64,000 bases of DNA from Leptospira jelokensis. GTDB lineage: Bacteria; Spirochaetota; Leptospiria; Leptospirales; Leptospiraceae. The translations under genes and the position numbers were made by a program. Below the pieces are notes generated by a model. That model was not told the origin of the DNA. It saw only the letters and a list, made by a program, of their open reading frames with translations, and did not search any database. The stretch is from assembly GCF_004769635.1 (NCBI RefSeq), contig NZ_RQGH01000009.1, positions 191,862-255,861 on the forward strand. Reading direction: 5' to 3'. Shown here one piece after another: positions 1 through 9,643 of the stretch (position 1 is its first letter; each line of letters starts with the position of its first letter).

Positions 1-1
1 G

Positions 2-79
2 GAAAGAATGCCAGTTTCCCCAAACGACGGAGAAAACCAATCACCTGAAGAACCAAAATCACCTGGTTTTGAGATTTAA
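2..79 (+). CDS. 3' end of an unidentified upstream gene (partial)
   Basis: A reading frame is open from the left edge to a TAA at 77-79, giving about 25 residues rich in Pro, Ser, Glu and Asn (for example SPEEPKSPGFEI at the end). The stop lies three bases before the TTG start of the next gene, which is the close spacing expected inside an operon. The visible tail looks like a disordered C-terminus. There is too little to name a family, and a chance open frame of this length cannot be excluded. Confidence 0.4.
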   Translation, partial: ERMPVSPNDGENQSPEEPKSPGFEI

Positions 80-82
80 AGT

Positions 83-799
83 TTGAACTGGATTGTCGTC
101 GAAGCCTCGGAAATCTCTTCCGAAAGAACCGCGCAAGTAGCGGGTTTACGCCACGATCACATTGTTTCGATCTTAAAAAAGAAAACCAATGATTCCGTGT
201 TAGTTGTGGTGCCTGGGCTTGGGAATTTTCGGTACCAAATCACAATGATCTCAAACAACAAAACCGTTTTGGAAGAAGTGGAAACCCTACCAAGGGTATT
301 GGAACCACTTACCATCCATTGTATGTTTTCCCTCCCAAGACCACAAACTGCCAAAAAGATCCTCCACCTAGCAGGTGCTTATGGGCTCACTTCCCTCCAT
401 TTCTTTGCCACGGAAACCAAAAACAAGGAATACTGGACCTCACCTGTATACACAAAAGATTGGAAGGATTTGCTGTTTACGGGGCTTAGCCAAACGGGAA
501 ATGACCACTTGCCCTCAGTCCACATGCGACAAAAAGAAAACTGGAAACAATTTTTAACATCTTGGATGGGATCTGTCCACATTTTGGACCGTGAAGGAAG
601 TTGTGAAATGCAAAAGTTTCCCCAAAGTCCTTCTGCAAACAAAGACACACTCTTTGTGTTTGGACCAGAATCCGGTTGGAAGGAATCTGACCATTTATTT
701 TTTAAGGGTCAGAGTTTTACGAAAATCAGTTTAGGAAATATCAACCTAAGGACTGAGTTTGCATTTTCCTCACTGCTATATTTTTTGTTTAGAAACTAA
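83..799 (+). CDS. rsmE: 16S rRNA (uracil-1498-N3)-methyltransferase, RsmE family
   Basis: The 238-residue product matches RsmE in length and in its C-terminal SPOUT-type knot signatures: GPESGW near residues 194-199 and LGNINLRTEFA near 217-227, corresponding to the family's GPEGG and LG-x-ILR-x-ETA motifs that bind S-adenosylmethionine. The family N3-methylates U1498 of 16S rRNA in the 30S subunit. The N-terminal 70 residues would be the PUA-like RNA-binding part; RLRHDH-like spacing is seen as LRHDHIVSILKKK. It starts with TTG at 83, three bases after the previous stop, so it is probably co-transcribed with that gene. Its last 11 bases overlap the convergent gene on the other strand. RsmE knot motif II is slightly divergent (GPES rather than GPEG). 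Confidence 0.9.
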   Translation: MNWIVVEASEISSERTAQVAGLRHDHIVSILKKKTNDSVLVVVPGLGNFRYQITMISNNKTVLEEVETLPRVLEPLTIHCMFSLPRPQTAKKILHLAGAYGLTSLHFFATETKNKEYWTSPVYTKDWKDLLFTGLSQTGNDHLPSVHMRQKENWKQFLTSWMGSVHILDREGSCEMQKFPQSPSANKDTLFVFGPESGWKESDHLFFKGQSFTKISLGNINLRTEFAFSSLLYFLFRN

Positions 800-2510
800 T
801 TCCACCAGAAACTAGGAATCGAATTTCATCGATACTAAGGAACGACTTTTCACTTGCATCTAAGTAATACTTTCGGTAGTTTTGAAGTCTTAACACAATC
901 GGACCAAACGCCTTTGAAATTTCAGCAGCGGCTTGCGTATTGTTATCGAGCTCAAAGGCTTTCCCTTGTGAATCAAAACCTTTTTTTGTATAATAGAAGG
1001 ACATGAGAAAAGAGGAACCAAGTGGAATATAAGCAGCAGCAAACACCCGTTTATTCCCTTTGATTCCATAATCTTCTAATGCAAATTCAAATCCCAAATG
1101 GTAAAAGTTGATATAAATGGTATGGTAATACCCAGTAACCTTTGCATTGGATTGGTTATCTAAATAATCATATTTTGGGCGGATTGGTGCTGATACAGGA
1201 AATTTTTGGAACCGTTCCACTTCATAAAAACTATCAAAGTACATGGGAGCATAATTTGCTGTCATTTGCCTAAATTCAGGTTTCAAAATCACGTTTAGGT
1301 CTTTTGTTCCCAATCGGAAGATACTCCCATAGTGGGCACCTTGGGCGCCGTCCAAACCTTTGATTTTGTTAAAATCAACATAAGGAGTGAATTCAACAAA
1401 TGGTAGGTTTAAGAGTCGGTATTCGATGTCCATCCCTTCAATGGATGCTCGTGTGACTTCGGTTGTTTTGGGGTTGTCTAATTTTTTTTCCGTAACGGGA
1501 GAACCATTTGTGTTGTATGCCATTTGTACGGGAGCCTGTCTATCCCAGGCTTGCGTATAACCAATCGTCAAACGATTGTACCATGGGTCATTGTCAACAA
1601 GTTCCATCCTGGAATCTTTGCTCACTGGTCGAATTTCTTTTTTACGAAGTTCTTCTGCTTTTTTCTTTTGGATCTCTTCGGCTCCAGCTTCTTCTTCCAC
1701 ACTTAGACGACCTGATTCATCTAAAACATTGCCCCGAAGGTTCATCAAGTAGACCAAATCAGAAGATTTATCAAACAAAGCATAAAGGGATCGACCAATG
1801 GCAAGAGGTTTGAGATACACCCTTGCGGCATTCACTTCGAAATTGACAACAGAGTTGGCAAAGTATTGGACCCCACCATAATCTGTGTTTAAGTCAGCCA
1901 TCACCCCTGGGTTATATGCATCAAAACGGGAAGAACTTTGGTATTTGTTTACGATTGTTCCATGGCCAATGTAACCATCGACCATCTTACCTGTGTAAGC
2001 TGAATATGTAACCTTTCCTGGAACTTGTTGGTTATAGGTTCCATAGGAAATATAATTGAGGACACGGGCATAGTCGTTACGACTATTATAATCCATTTCA
2101 CGGATTTTACCGGCCTTACTTTCCAATTGGATGGGTTCTTTGTCAACGGCAAGCACATTGATGGGAAGAGAGAAAGAATACCCAAACTGAGTTCCATGGT
2201 TGTACGTAAAATTGGGGGAAATGTACCCGTAATAGTCTTTTTGGAAACTGGAACCACCAGCATCAAACTGTAACGCAGAAGATCGTCTCGATTCAGTACC
2301 TGTTGGAACCCAAACTTGTGCCTCGATTTGAGTCACAAGGCAGAAAAAAATGAATGTAAGGCAGAATTGCTGACGAGATGAGCCCACGATACGTTCATTA
2401 TCGTAAGGTTTTCCCTTGAAAATAAGAAATAATCTTCGAAACAAGTCATCCAATAAAACAGAAATTAATTCTATTTTATTGGAGATTTTATTGACAAATG
2501 AGAAAGCCAT
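789..2510 (-). CDS. putative outer-membrane beta-barrel protein, Leptospira-type hypothetical
   Basis: No family is recognised with certainty. After a hydrophobic segment (LTFIFFCLVT) and an EAQ-type signal peptidase site near residue 65, the protein is rich in alternating aromatic/polar strands (for example YHTIYINFYHLGFEFAL and RLQNYRKYYL) and ends in Phe (SGGISF), as outer-membrane barrels do. A Lys/Glu-rich stretch near residues 270-295 (EEIQKKKAEELRKKEI) looks like a soluble insert. The longest frame starts at 2510, but that puts 45 charged residues before the signal peptide. An in-frame GTG at 2385-2387 gives a normal signal peptide and is probably the real start. The 3' end overlaps rsmE by 11 bases. 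Location is inferred to be the outer membrane; function is unknown. Confidence 0.7.
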   Translation of the reverse strand: MAFSFVNKISNKIELISVLLDDLFRRLFLIFKGKPYDNERIVGSSRQQFCLTFIFFCLVTQIEAQVWVPTGTESRRSSALQFDAGGSSFQKDYYGYISPNFTYNHGTQFGYSFSLPINVLAVDKEPIQLESKAGKIREMDYNSRNDYARVLNYISYGTYNQQVPGKVTYSAYTGKMVDGYIGHGTIVNKYQSSSRFDAYNPGVMADLNTDYGGVQYFANSVVNFEVNAARVYLKPLAIGRSLYALFDKSSDLVYLMNLRGNVLDESGRLSVEEEAGAEEIQKKKAEELRKKEIRPVSKDSRMELVDNDPWYNRLTIGYTQAWDRQAPVQMAYNTNGSPVTEKKLDNPKTTEVTRASIEGMDIEYRLLNLPFVEFTPYVDFNKIKGLDGAQGAHYGSIFRLGTKDLNVILKPEFRQMTANYAPMYFDSFYEVERFQKFPVSAPIRPKYDYLDNQSNAKVTGYYHTIYINFYHLGFEFALEDYGIKGNKRVFAAAYIPLGSSFLMSFYYTKKGFDSQGKAFELDNNTQAAAEISKAFGPIVLRLQNYRKYYLDASEKSFLSIDEIRFLVSGGISF

Positions 2511-2520
2511 CGGATATTAG
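2491..2520 (+). promoter_or_regulatory. sigma-70-type promoter for metY-metX-metW
   Basis: A perfect -35 TTGACA at 2491-2496 is followed after 18 bases by TATTAG at 2515-2520. A Shine-Dalgarno-like GGGGGAA (2532-2538) and the metY ATG at 2542 follow directly. The predicted leader is only about 15 nucleotides, so there is no room for a SAM riboswitch; any methionine control would have to act at the DNA level. The elements overlap the 5' end of the divergent outer-membrane gene if that gene really starts at 2510. Confidence 0.6.
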
Positions 2521-2541
2521 GCGATACCATCGGGGGAATCT

Positions 2542-3846
2542 ATGCCACGCCAATACAAACCAGAAACCATCGCACTCCACGGAGGCCAAGAGCCAGATCC
2601 AACTACCACATCTCGTGCCGTGCCTCTTTACCAAACGACATCCTATGTTTTCAAAGATACCGACCATGCGGCAAGGTTATTTGGGCTGCAAGAGTTTGGA
2701 AATATCTATACAAGGCTAATGAATCCAACCACTGATGTTTTAGAAAAACGTGTGGCAGCACTTGAGGGAGGAGTTGCAGCACTTGCAACTGCATCCGGAC
2801 AAAGTGCGGAAACGTTAGCCCTTCTCAATATTGTAGAAGCAGGACAAGAAATTGTCGCATCCTCTTCGTTATATGGCGGAACTTACAACCTACTCCATTA
2901 TACTTTTCCAAAATTAGGGATCAAAGTTCATTTTGTGGATCCTTCCAACCCTGAAAATTTTAAAAAAGCATCCAATGACAAAACCCGTGCTTTTTATGCA
3001 GAGACTCTCGGAAATCCAAAACTTGACACTTTGGATATTGCGGCGGTGAGTAAGGTTGCCAAAGAAGTAGGAGTTCCACTTGTGATTGATAACACAATGC
3101 CATCTCCTTACTTAGTGAATCCTTTGAAACACGGTGCAGACATTGTTGTGCATTCCTTAACCAAATTTTTGGGCGGCCATGGAACATCGATTGGTGGAAT
3201 CATCATTGATGGTGGAAGTTTCAATTGGGGGAATGGAAAATTTAAAAATTTTACAGAACCAGATCCATCATACCATGGACTTAAGTTCTGGGAAGTGTTT
3301 GGAAAGTTTGAGCCATTTGGTGGAGTGAATATTGCCTTTATCCTAAAAGCTAGGGTGCAAGGCTTACGTGACTTAGGCCCTGCGATTTCTCCGTTCAACG
3401 CATGGCAAATTTTACAAGGAGTGGAAACACTCCCTCTTCGAATGGAAAGGCATTCCCATAACGCATTGAAGGTAGCTGAATTTTTGCAAAAACATCCAAA
3501 GGTAGAATGGGTCAATTACCCTGGGCTTCCTACTGATAAAAACTATGCGACTGCGAAAAAATACCATGAGCGAGGTCTCTTTGGTGCCATAGTCGGTTTT
3601 GAAATCAAAGGTGGAGTGGAGAAAGCAAAGAAGTTCATTGATGGACTCGAACTCTTTAGTTTGCTTGCTAACATCGGTGATGCGAAATCACTTGCGATCC
3701 ATCCGGCTTCCACAACCCACCAACAATTAACGAGTGAGGAACAAATTTCAGCTGGGGTGACTCCTGGATTTGTCCGTCTCAGTGTGGGATTGGAAAACTT
3801 GGATGACATTCTTGTAGACTTAGAAGAGGCTTTAAAAAATATCTGA
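2542..3846 (+). CDS. metY: O-acetylhomoserine sulfhydrylase (aminocarboxypropyltransferase)
   Basis: A 434-residue PLP enzyme of the Cys/Met metabolism family, which makes homocysteine from O-acetylhomoserine and sulfide. ETIALHGGQ near the N-terminus, the [15 protein letters not shown] segment (about 56-70), and the PLP lysine K208 in [11 protein letters not shown] are all visible. The roughly 430-residue length and the long insertion after the lysine (IDGGSFNWG, then EPDPSYHGL) are typical of MetY rather than of the 380-400-residue MetB/MetC enzymes. It is the first gene of metY-metX-metW. MetX and MetY have been characterised in Leptospira meyeri as the direct sulfhydrylation route, so the assignment is strong. 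Confidence 0.96.
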   Translation: MPRQYKPETIALHGGQEPDPTTTSRAVPLYQTTSYVFKDTDHAARLFGLQEFGNIYTRLMNPTTDVLEKRVAALEGGVAALATASGQSAETLALLNIVEAGQEIVASSSLYGGTYNLLHYTFPKLGIKVHFVDPSNPENFKKASNDKTRAFYAETLGNPKLDTLDIAAVSKVAKEVGVPLVIDNTMPSPYLVNPLKHGADIVVHSLTKFLGGHGTSIGGIIIDGGSFNWGNGKFKNFTEPDPSYHGLKFWEVFGKFEPFGGVNIAFILKARVQGLRDLGPAISPFNAWQILQGVETLPLRMERHSHNALKVAEFLQKHPKVEWVNYPGLPTDKNYATAKKYHERGLFGAIVGFEIKGGVEKAKKFIDGLELFSLLANIGDAKSLAIHPASTTHQQLTSEEQISAGVTPGFVRLSVGLENLDDILVDLEEALKNI

Positions 3847-3854
3847 TAAAGACT

Positions 3855-4991
3855 ATGCCTACCTCCGAAACAAATGAATTTTTTCACGGATCCGTAGGTG
3901 TCGTACAGACAAAGATAATTACATTTGACTCTTTGACGCTTGAGGGGGGTGAAACCATCACTCCTCTTGAGATTGCCTACGAAACTTACGGCACTCTCAA
4001 CGAAAAAAAAGACAATGCCATTTTGGTTTGCCATGCTCTTTCTGGAGATGCCCATGCGGCAGGTTTCCACGAAGGGGACAAACGCCCTGGTTGGTGGGAT
4101 TATTACATTGGCCCAGGAAAAGCGTTTGATACCAATCGATACTTTATCATTTCTTCGAATGTCATAGGTGGTTGCAAAGGTTCAAGTGGCCCTTTGAGTA
4201 CCAATGGCAAAACCGGGAAAGCATTCCAATCAACATTCCCTTTTGTTTCGATTGGAGACATGGTGAATGCACAAGAAAAACTAATCCGTCATTTTGGAAT
4301 CCATAAACTATTTGCCGTAGCGGGTGGTTCGATGGGTGGGATGCAAGCCTTACAGTGGTCAGTTGCTTATCCCGATCGATTGAAAAATTGTATTGTGATG
4401 GCTTCTTCTTCCGAACACTCTGCGCAACAGATTGCTTTCAACGAAGTGGGAAGGCAAGCCATCCTTTCCGATCCCAATTGGAACCAAGGTTTGTATACCC
4501 AAGACAAACGACCGGCCAAAGGTTTGGCACTTGCCCGTATGATGGGGCACATCACATACCTAAGTGATGAAATGATGCGAGAGAAATTTGGTCGTAAACC
4601 ACCCAAAGGTAATATCCAGTCCACAGACTTTGCTGTTGGCAGTTATTTGATTTACCAAGGGGAATCCTTTGTGGATCGATTTGATGCTAACTCATATATA
4701 TATGTAACAAAAGCCCTCGATCATTTTAGTTTGGGTACAGGGAAAGAGCTTACCAAAGTTTTAGCTAAAGTTAGGTGCCGTTTTCTAGTGATTGCCTACA
4801 CTTCGGACTGGTTGTATCCCCCTTACCAATCGGAAGAAATTGTAAAATCTTTGGAAGTGAATGCAGTGCCCGTGAGTTTTATTGAATTGAATAACCCTGC
4901 CGGCCATGATAGTTTTTTATTACCAAGCGAAGAACAAGATTCAATTTTGAGAGATTTTTTAAGTGCAACAGAAGATGGAGGTTTCTTTTGA
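3855..4991 (+). CDS. metX: homoserine O-acetyltransferase
   Basis: A 378-residue alpha/beta-hydrolase-fold acyltransferase that acetylates homoserine with acetyl-CoA. The nucleophile elbow GGSMGGMQ puts the catalytic serine at S159. The oxyanion-side segment [12 protein letters not shown] (about 59-70), [12 protein letters not shown] (about 102-113) and the late GHDSFLLP with the catalytic histidine are intact. ATG at 3855 lies eight bases after the metY stop. It supplies the O-acetylhomoserine used by MetY. The last four bases overlap the metW start, suggesting translational coupling. Confidence 0.96.
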   Translation: MPTSETNEFFHGSVGVVQTKIITFDSLTLEGGETITPLEIAYETYGTLNEKKDNAILVCHALSGDAHAAGFHEGDKRPGWWDYYIGPGKAFDTNRYFIISSNVIGGCKGSSGPLSTNGKTGKAFQSTFPFVSIGDMVNAQEKLIRHFGIHKLFAVAGGSMGGMQALQWSVAYPDRLKNCIVMASSSEHSAQQIAFNEVGRQAILSDPNWNQGLYTQDKRPAKGLALARMMGHITYLSDEMMREKFGRKPPKGNIQSTDFAVGSYLIYQGESFVDRFDANSYIYVTKALDHFSLGTGKELTKVLAKVRCRFLVIAYTSDWLYPPYQSEEIVKSLEVNAVPVSFIELNNPAGHDSFLLPSEEQDSILRDFLSATEDGGFF

Positions 4992-5605
4992 ACATCCATA
5001 CAAACGAAACACTTGGTTTGGATTTAAAAAATAGACCCGATATCTCCTATATTGCCAACCTCATCAAACCTGGCGAACGAGTTTTGGATTTGGGTTGCGG
5101 GTATGGCGAACTCATGTTGATTTTAAAAAACAAAGGAGTTCGAGTACAAGGAATTGAAAAAGATGATAAATGTATCATCCAATGTGTTAAAAAAAGTTTA
5201 TATGTCCACCATGGTGATATTGATGATGGATTGAAACACCATTTAGATCATAGTTTTGATTTCGTGATTTTAAACCAAACCATCCAACAAACCTTAAACC
5301 CAGGGGATATCATAAAGGAATGTTTGCGAATTGGCAAACAGGTGATCATCGTATTTCCCAATTTTTCTCATTGGCAAATCAGGACCTCCATCTTACTCAG
5401 TGGCAAAACGCCAGTGACTGACCTTATGCCATTCCATTGGTATGACACTCCTAACTTACATTATTTGTCTGGAAAAGATTTTGAAGACTTCTGTGAATTT
5501 GAACGAATTAAAATTTTACACAAAGCATTTTTCAATCGGACAAGACAAATCAAATTATTTCCAAATGTATTTGCGACTCTTGCCTTGTTTGTCATCAGAG
5601 CATAA
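4988..5605 (+). CDS. metW: MetW, SAM-dependent methyltransferase-fold partner of MetX
   Basis: The 205-residue product has the class I methyltransferase motif [12 protein letters not shown] near residues 33-43, and the MetW-typical stretches [10 protein letters not shown] and [10 protein letters not shown]. MetW is found next to metX in many proteobacteria and in Leptospira, where it is needed for or stimulates homoserine acetylation; its own methyl acceptor is not established. The start is TTG at 4988, overlapping the metX stop by TTGA. It closes the operon, about 80 bases before the convergent lipoprotein gene. Confidence 0.92.
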   Translation: MNIHTNETLGLDLKNRPDISYIANLIKPGERVLDLGCGYGELMLILKNKGVRVQGIEKDDKCIIQCVKKSLYVHHGDIDDGLKHHLDHSFDFVILNQTIQQTLNPGDIIKECLRIGKQVIIVFPNFSHWQIRTSILLSGKTPVTDLMPFHWYDTPNLHYLSGKDFEDFCEFERIKILHKAFFNRTRQIKLFPNVFATLALFVIRA

Positions 5606-5641
5606 CCTGTTCCGATAGACCATCTGAAATACGGAAACTCT

Positions 5642-5661
5642 AAATCTTAGGATTTTGTTTT
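5642..5661 (+). terminator. weak intrinsic terminator after metW
   Basis: A short stem AAATC (5642-5646) and GATTT (5651-5655) with loop TTAG is followed by TGTTTTT. It sits about 35 bases after the metW stop, in the gap before the convergent gene. The stem is short and A/T-rich, so this is a tentative call. Confidence 0.35.
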
Positions 5662-5686
5662 TAACCTTTGTAGGCATCTGCGATTG

Positions 5687-6661
5687 TTATAAATCGGAAA
5701 CACAACGTACGTATCCTGGGATGTCTTTGTCGATATAGGCTTCATTGCCTGGACCAAAATTGACGGTAGTCACCTGCACATCCCCATTCGCAGGAAACGT
5801 ATGAGGGCCCCAGTAATGGTCTGCTACTGCATTCGGAAATAAAATTGGATCCGCAGTGGCACCTGGATATTTGGTTGCATCTCCAACGGCAGAACAACCG
5901 TCTTCTCCGGTGATGACTCCCGTATTTGTGTCGCTACACCGAATGACAGAGAACATTTCATTAAACAAGGGGATCCGCCAGTTTTCTCTTTGGTAGACCT
6001 TCGATTGGTTGTGGCTGACACAGGATTCGTATACTGCTCCTTTTGCAACCGGTAGAGCATTACTGCCAGTGTTACATGCGTTTGGATTTGTCGAAGCATC
6101 ATACCCATCCTCTGCTGAACAAAATCGAAGGGACAAAGCAGCACCGATGGAACAGTCTCCAAAACCATCACCATTTTTGTTACCAAAAGGGTTCCATGTG
6201 GACCCGAACGTACACCTGTCCCATAAAATGGTTTTGCTACTCACAACCGTTTTTGCAAATGGACATGTGATCTGTAGATCAAATATTTTGAATCCGTCCC
6301 AAGCCCCACGGCTTGTCACTTGGCAATGGACTTCTGTAGGTTGGCCTGGAAACTCGATCTGAAAGTACTTGGGTGAACCGTAGAGGAACATAGAAAAACT
6401 GCCATTCTCTGGAAGTGTAACAGTTGTTCCATCCGTTGAAGAACGGATTGTCAAAGGGCTTTGGTAGAGGCCTGTCACCCTTCCTTCTACGAGAAAATAC
6501 CTTGGGTAAGCAACGATGTCATTTTCCAAGAGTCGATTTTCCCAATACTCCTTCGTAAAAGGATCTCCAGAATTTCGTTTCCAATCTGGCTCACATTGGA
6601 ATAAAAAGAAAGGCAAACAAATTGCAAAGAATGAATGCAGAGAAAACTTCATTGGTCGCAT
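5687..6661 (-). CDS. putative lipoprotein with DUF1566 (Lcl-like) C-terminal domain
   Basis: The product begins with MRPMKFSLHSFFAICLPFFLFQC: a short basic N-terminus, a hydrophobic core and a lipobox (LFQC), so it should be lipidated and exported. Ten further cysteines follow, an even number compatible with disulfides outside the cytoplasm. The C-terminal half has features of the DUF1566/Lcl domain: NWRIPLFNEMFSVIRC, a WGPHTF segment and the terminal GYVRCVSDL. A domain of this kind is common in Leptospira surface and periplasmic lipoproteins. ATG at 6661 is chosen; ATG at 6652 or an upstream TTG at 6697 are alternatives. It is monocistronic and convergent to metW. No specific function can be assigned. 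Confidence 0.72.
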   Translation of the reverse strand: MRPMKFSLHSFFAICLPFFLFQCEPDWKRNSGDPFTKEYWENRLLENDIVAYPRYFLVEGRVTGLYQSPLTIRSSTDGTTVTLPENGSFSMFLYGSPKYFQIEFPGQPTEVHCQVTSRGAWDGFKIFDLQITCPFAKTVVSSKTILWDRCTFGSTWNPFGNKNGDGFGDCSIGAALSLRFCSAEDGYDASTNPNACNTGSNALPVAKGAVYESCVSHNQSKVYQRENWRIPLFNEMFSVIRCSDTNTGVITGEDGCSAVGDATKYPGATADPILFPNAVADHYWGPHTFPANGDVQVTTVNFGPGNEAYIDKDIPGYVRCVSDL

Positions 6662-6794
6662 AAATTCTTTATAATAAGTTACCCTTCTCACCTTCAATAA
6701 TTTATTAAACGTGTGATGAGAAAGGATTTTGGTGCTTTAGGGAAAACTTGTAGGGAAATATTGGATGAGTGGGAGGACAAGTAAGGTATACTTT

Positions 6795-6830
6795 CCCCGC
6801 CCTATTCGAACTGGGTGGGGTAATCCACCC
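6795..6830. repeat. GC-rich inverted-repeat element with two mutually exclusive stems
   Basis: CCCCGCCC (6795-6802) can pair with GGGTGGGG (6813-6820), one G-T pair included. The same GGGTGG (6813-6818) can instead pair with CCACCC (6825-6830) around a GGTAAT loop. The block stands out as GC-rich in AT-rich surroundings. It may be a copy of a dispersed intergenic palindrome or a structured leader/terminator; this window cannot decide between these. Confidence 0.45.
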
Positions 6831-6925
6831 GCCTCCCAATGCTACCGATCTATCACATAACACCGATTTGATCAACTAAAACTGGAAAACCAAAAGGAAT
6901 TTTGAAAATAAGTTCATGTTTGCAC

Positions 6926-6952
6926 AAAAAACCCGGCAATCACTCCGGGTTT
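6926..6952 (-). terminator. intrinsic terminator downstream of ilvA
   Basis: On the minus strand AAACCCGG (6952-6945) and CCGGGTTT (6936-6929) form a perfect 8-base-pair stem with an 8-base loop, running into a T-rich tract. It lies about 140 bases beyond the ilvA stop, which is far, so it may belong to an extended 3' UTR. In the plus direction the downstream tract (CTTAG) is poor. Confidence 0.55.
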
Positions 6953-7090
6953 CTTAGCTGTACGGCGATCAATGGGATCATTACAAGTATCGTTTGATTT
7001 CCAATTTCCTTTAGGAAATTCGCAATAATTCTGATCTAAGCATCGAAAAAAGAATCAATGGTCCAACTTTAATTTCATTTCCAAATTACT

Positions 7091-8323
7091 TTAAATTAAA
7101 TATTCAAATAAATTTTCATCTTGGTTGATTACGGTAAAGTTCAAATGAAATTCTTTCATACGAGCAAGTAATGACTGAAAATCATGTTTTGATTTGAGTT
7201 CTATCCCTATCAGAGCAGGCCCTGATTCTTTGTTATGTTTTTGGATGAATTCAAATCGGACGATATCATCATTTGGTCCTAAGATTTCATTGACAAATTG
7301 TTTTAATGCCCCAGGTTTTTGAGCAAATCGCACAATAAAATATTGTTTAAGACCTTCATAGAGTAAGGATCGTTCTTTGATCTCTTGCATTCGATCAATG
7401 TCGTTATTGCCTCCACTGAGAATACAAACTACTGTTTGGTCCCGAATTAATTCCCTATAACCATCTAAAGCTGCGATACTAAGTGCCCCTGCTGGTTCAC
7501 TCACAATGGCATCCAGATTGTACAAATCTAAAATCGTTGTACATACTTTTCCTTCTGGAACGAGTGTTAGATCATTTAATACTGATTGGCAAATGGGAAA
7601 GGTTAAATCCCCTACTTTTTTAACAGCGGCCCCATCCACAAACTTATCAATTTTCTCAAGAACCACGGATTTACCTAACGACATTGCTTCCTTCAGTGAG
7701 GGAGCACCTAGCGGTTCCGCTCCAATGATTTTTGTTTTTGGAGAATGATTTTTGAAGTAGGTTCCCACTCCAGCCCCTAAACCACCACCTCCAATGGGTA
7801 AAAATAAAAAGTCGATACCTTTCAATTCACTTAAAATTTCTTTTCCAACCGTTCCCTGGCCTTCCATAATTTTAGGATGGTCGAATGGAGGAATGAAGGA
7901 CATGGATTTCTCTTTTGCATAAGAAATGGCTTCTTTTTGGCATTCGTCAAAGGTATCACCCAAAAGTTTAATCTCTATGTACTCACCGCCAAACATGCGG
8001 ACTTGGTTGATTTTTTGTTTGGGAGTGACTTCGGGCATATAAATCACTCCAAAAATTTTAAGTAAGTGGCAAGAGTATGCCACTCCTTGTGCGTGATTAC
8101 CTGCACTCGCACAAACCACTCCTTTTTTTCGATCCTCTATTGGTAAACTTTGGATCATATTGTAAGCTCCTCTTATTTTATAGGAGCGAACAACTTGTAA
8201 GTCTTCCCTTTTGAGGTAAATTTTTGCCTGATACAAATCAGACAATCGGGAATGGAACTGTAAGGGAGTTTGATTGATGATGGGTTTTAAAATTTCGTAA
8301 GCGGAATCGATTTCTAATTTCAT
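7091..8323 (-). CDS. ilvA: threonine dehydratase (threonine ammonia-lyase), with C-terminal ACT-like domain
   Basis: A 410-residue fold-type II PLP enzyme that converts threonine to 2-oxobutanoate for isoleucine synthesis. The PLP lysine is K49 in VVRSYKIRGAYN, the SAGNHAQGVA asparagine loop lies near 73-82, the glycine-rich phosphate loop GGGGLGAG lies near 180, and SGGNND near 305. Residues from about 325 onward (QYFIVRFAQKPGALKQFV) form a single ACT-like regulatory domain, the short IlvA type rather than the long two-domain E. coli form. The start is ATG at 8323. No strong ribosome-binding site is visible, and a small upstream frame ends in an ATGA overlap with it. Classical labelling work showed that some Leptospira make isoleucine from threonine and others from pyruvate by citramalate. 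Confidence 0.9.
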   Translation of the reverse strand: MKLEIDSAYEILKPIINQTPLQFHSRLSDLYQAKIYLKREDLQVVRSYKIRGAYNMIQSLPIEDRKKGVVCASAGNHAQGVAYSCHLLKIFGVIYMPEVTPKQKINQVRMFGGEYIEIKLLGDTFDECQKEAISYAKEKSMSFIPPFDHPKIMEGQGTVGKEILSELKGIDFLFLPIGGGGLGAGVGTYFKNHSPKTKIIGAEPLGAPSLKEAMSLGKSVVLEKIDKFVDGAAVKKVGDLTFPICQSVLNDLTLVPEGKVCTTILDLYNLDAIVSEPAGALSIAALDGYRELIRDQTVVCILSGGNNDIDRMQEIKERSLLYEGLKQYFIVRFAQKPGALKQFVNEILGPNDDIVRFEFIQKHNKESGPALIGIELKSKHDFQSLLARMKEFHLNFTVINQDENLFEYLI

Positions 8324-8496
8324 ATGGGAAACTTGTAACCATAATTGGGATAGGATTGGATTTCAGACAAAACATTTATCTGGGAACGAATCAATTCTAA
8401 AACCCAATTGTATTGTTTCATTTTGCTTTTAGAAATGGTGTGAAACCGAGATGGAAAGGGTGAAGGGAAGGTAGTTATAATCGAAAGAAGAAAATC

Positions 8497-8546
8497 GAGA
8501 AACCAGAGGAAGGGCCCCAACCACCCTGCCCTACCAATGGTTTCTC
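8497..8546 (-). terminator. long nested stem-loop after flaB, probable terminator
   Basis: GAGAAACCA (8497-8505) and TGGTTTCTC (8538-8546) are perfect inverted repeats. They enclose a second pair, AGGGC (8511-8515) and GCCCT (8528-8532). On the minus strand the structure begins eight bases after the flaB stop and is followed by a moderately T-rich tract (GATTTTCTTCTTTC). That position suits transcription termination or 3'-end stabilisation of flagellin mRNA; the T-run is interrupted, so termination efficiency is uncertain. Confidence 0.5.
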
Positions 8547-8554
8547 TTATCCTA

Positions 8555-9436
<882 letters not shown>

Positions 9437-9643
9437 TCAAAGTTTTCACCTTGAACCCAAGAAATTGATGAATTTTCGAAGAGGCCATCCTTGGCCCTTT
9501 CAAGATAAGGATCGGTCATTCTGGTAGGGAGGATAATAGGGAAATTGAAATAAAATTTGAATAAAAAGAGAACTTCCCCTTTTCTAAAATATGTCCTAGG
9601 AATTCTATGGAATTGGACGAATGGAAAAGGCAGGCATTTTCAC

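Larger units (their letters stand above)
6698..7090. other. non-coding gap with GC-rich hairpins and a terminator
   Basis: About 390 bases without a credible gene between the lipoprotein start and the ilvA stop. It contains a C/G-rich block of complementary segments (6795-6830) and a stem-loop with a T-run on the minus strand (6926-6952), both listed separately. No tRNA, riboswitch or small open frame with a ribosome-binding site was recognised in the remainder. Confidence 0.6.

Noticed and set aside
157..354. Open frame on the minus strand inside rsmE
   Set aside because: Lies opposite the coding part of rsmE, with no family or ribosome-binding site; a shadow of the real gene.
2521..2541. 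SAM riboswitch upstream of metY
   Set aside because: With the promoter at 2491-2520, the leader is about 15 bases, too short for any known SAM riboswitch.
6781..6850. Possible integron attC site or tRNA-like element
   Set aside because: The GC-rich palindrome lacks the attC core sites and a cloverleaf cannot be folded; no integrase gene or cassette array is seen.
8320..8520. A 66-codon gene before ilvA
   Set aside because: No family, ribosome-binding site or clear hydropathy pattern; kept only as a finding because of the ATGA overlap.
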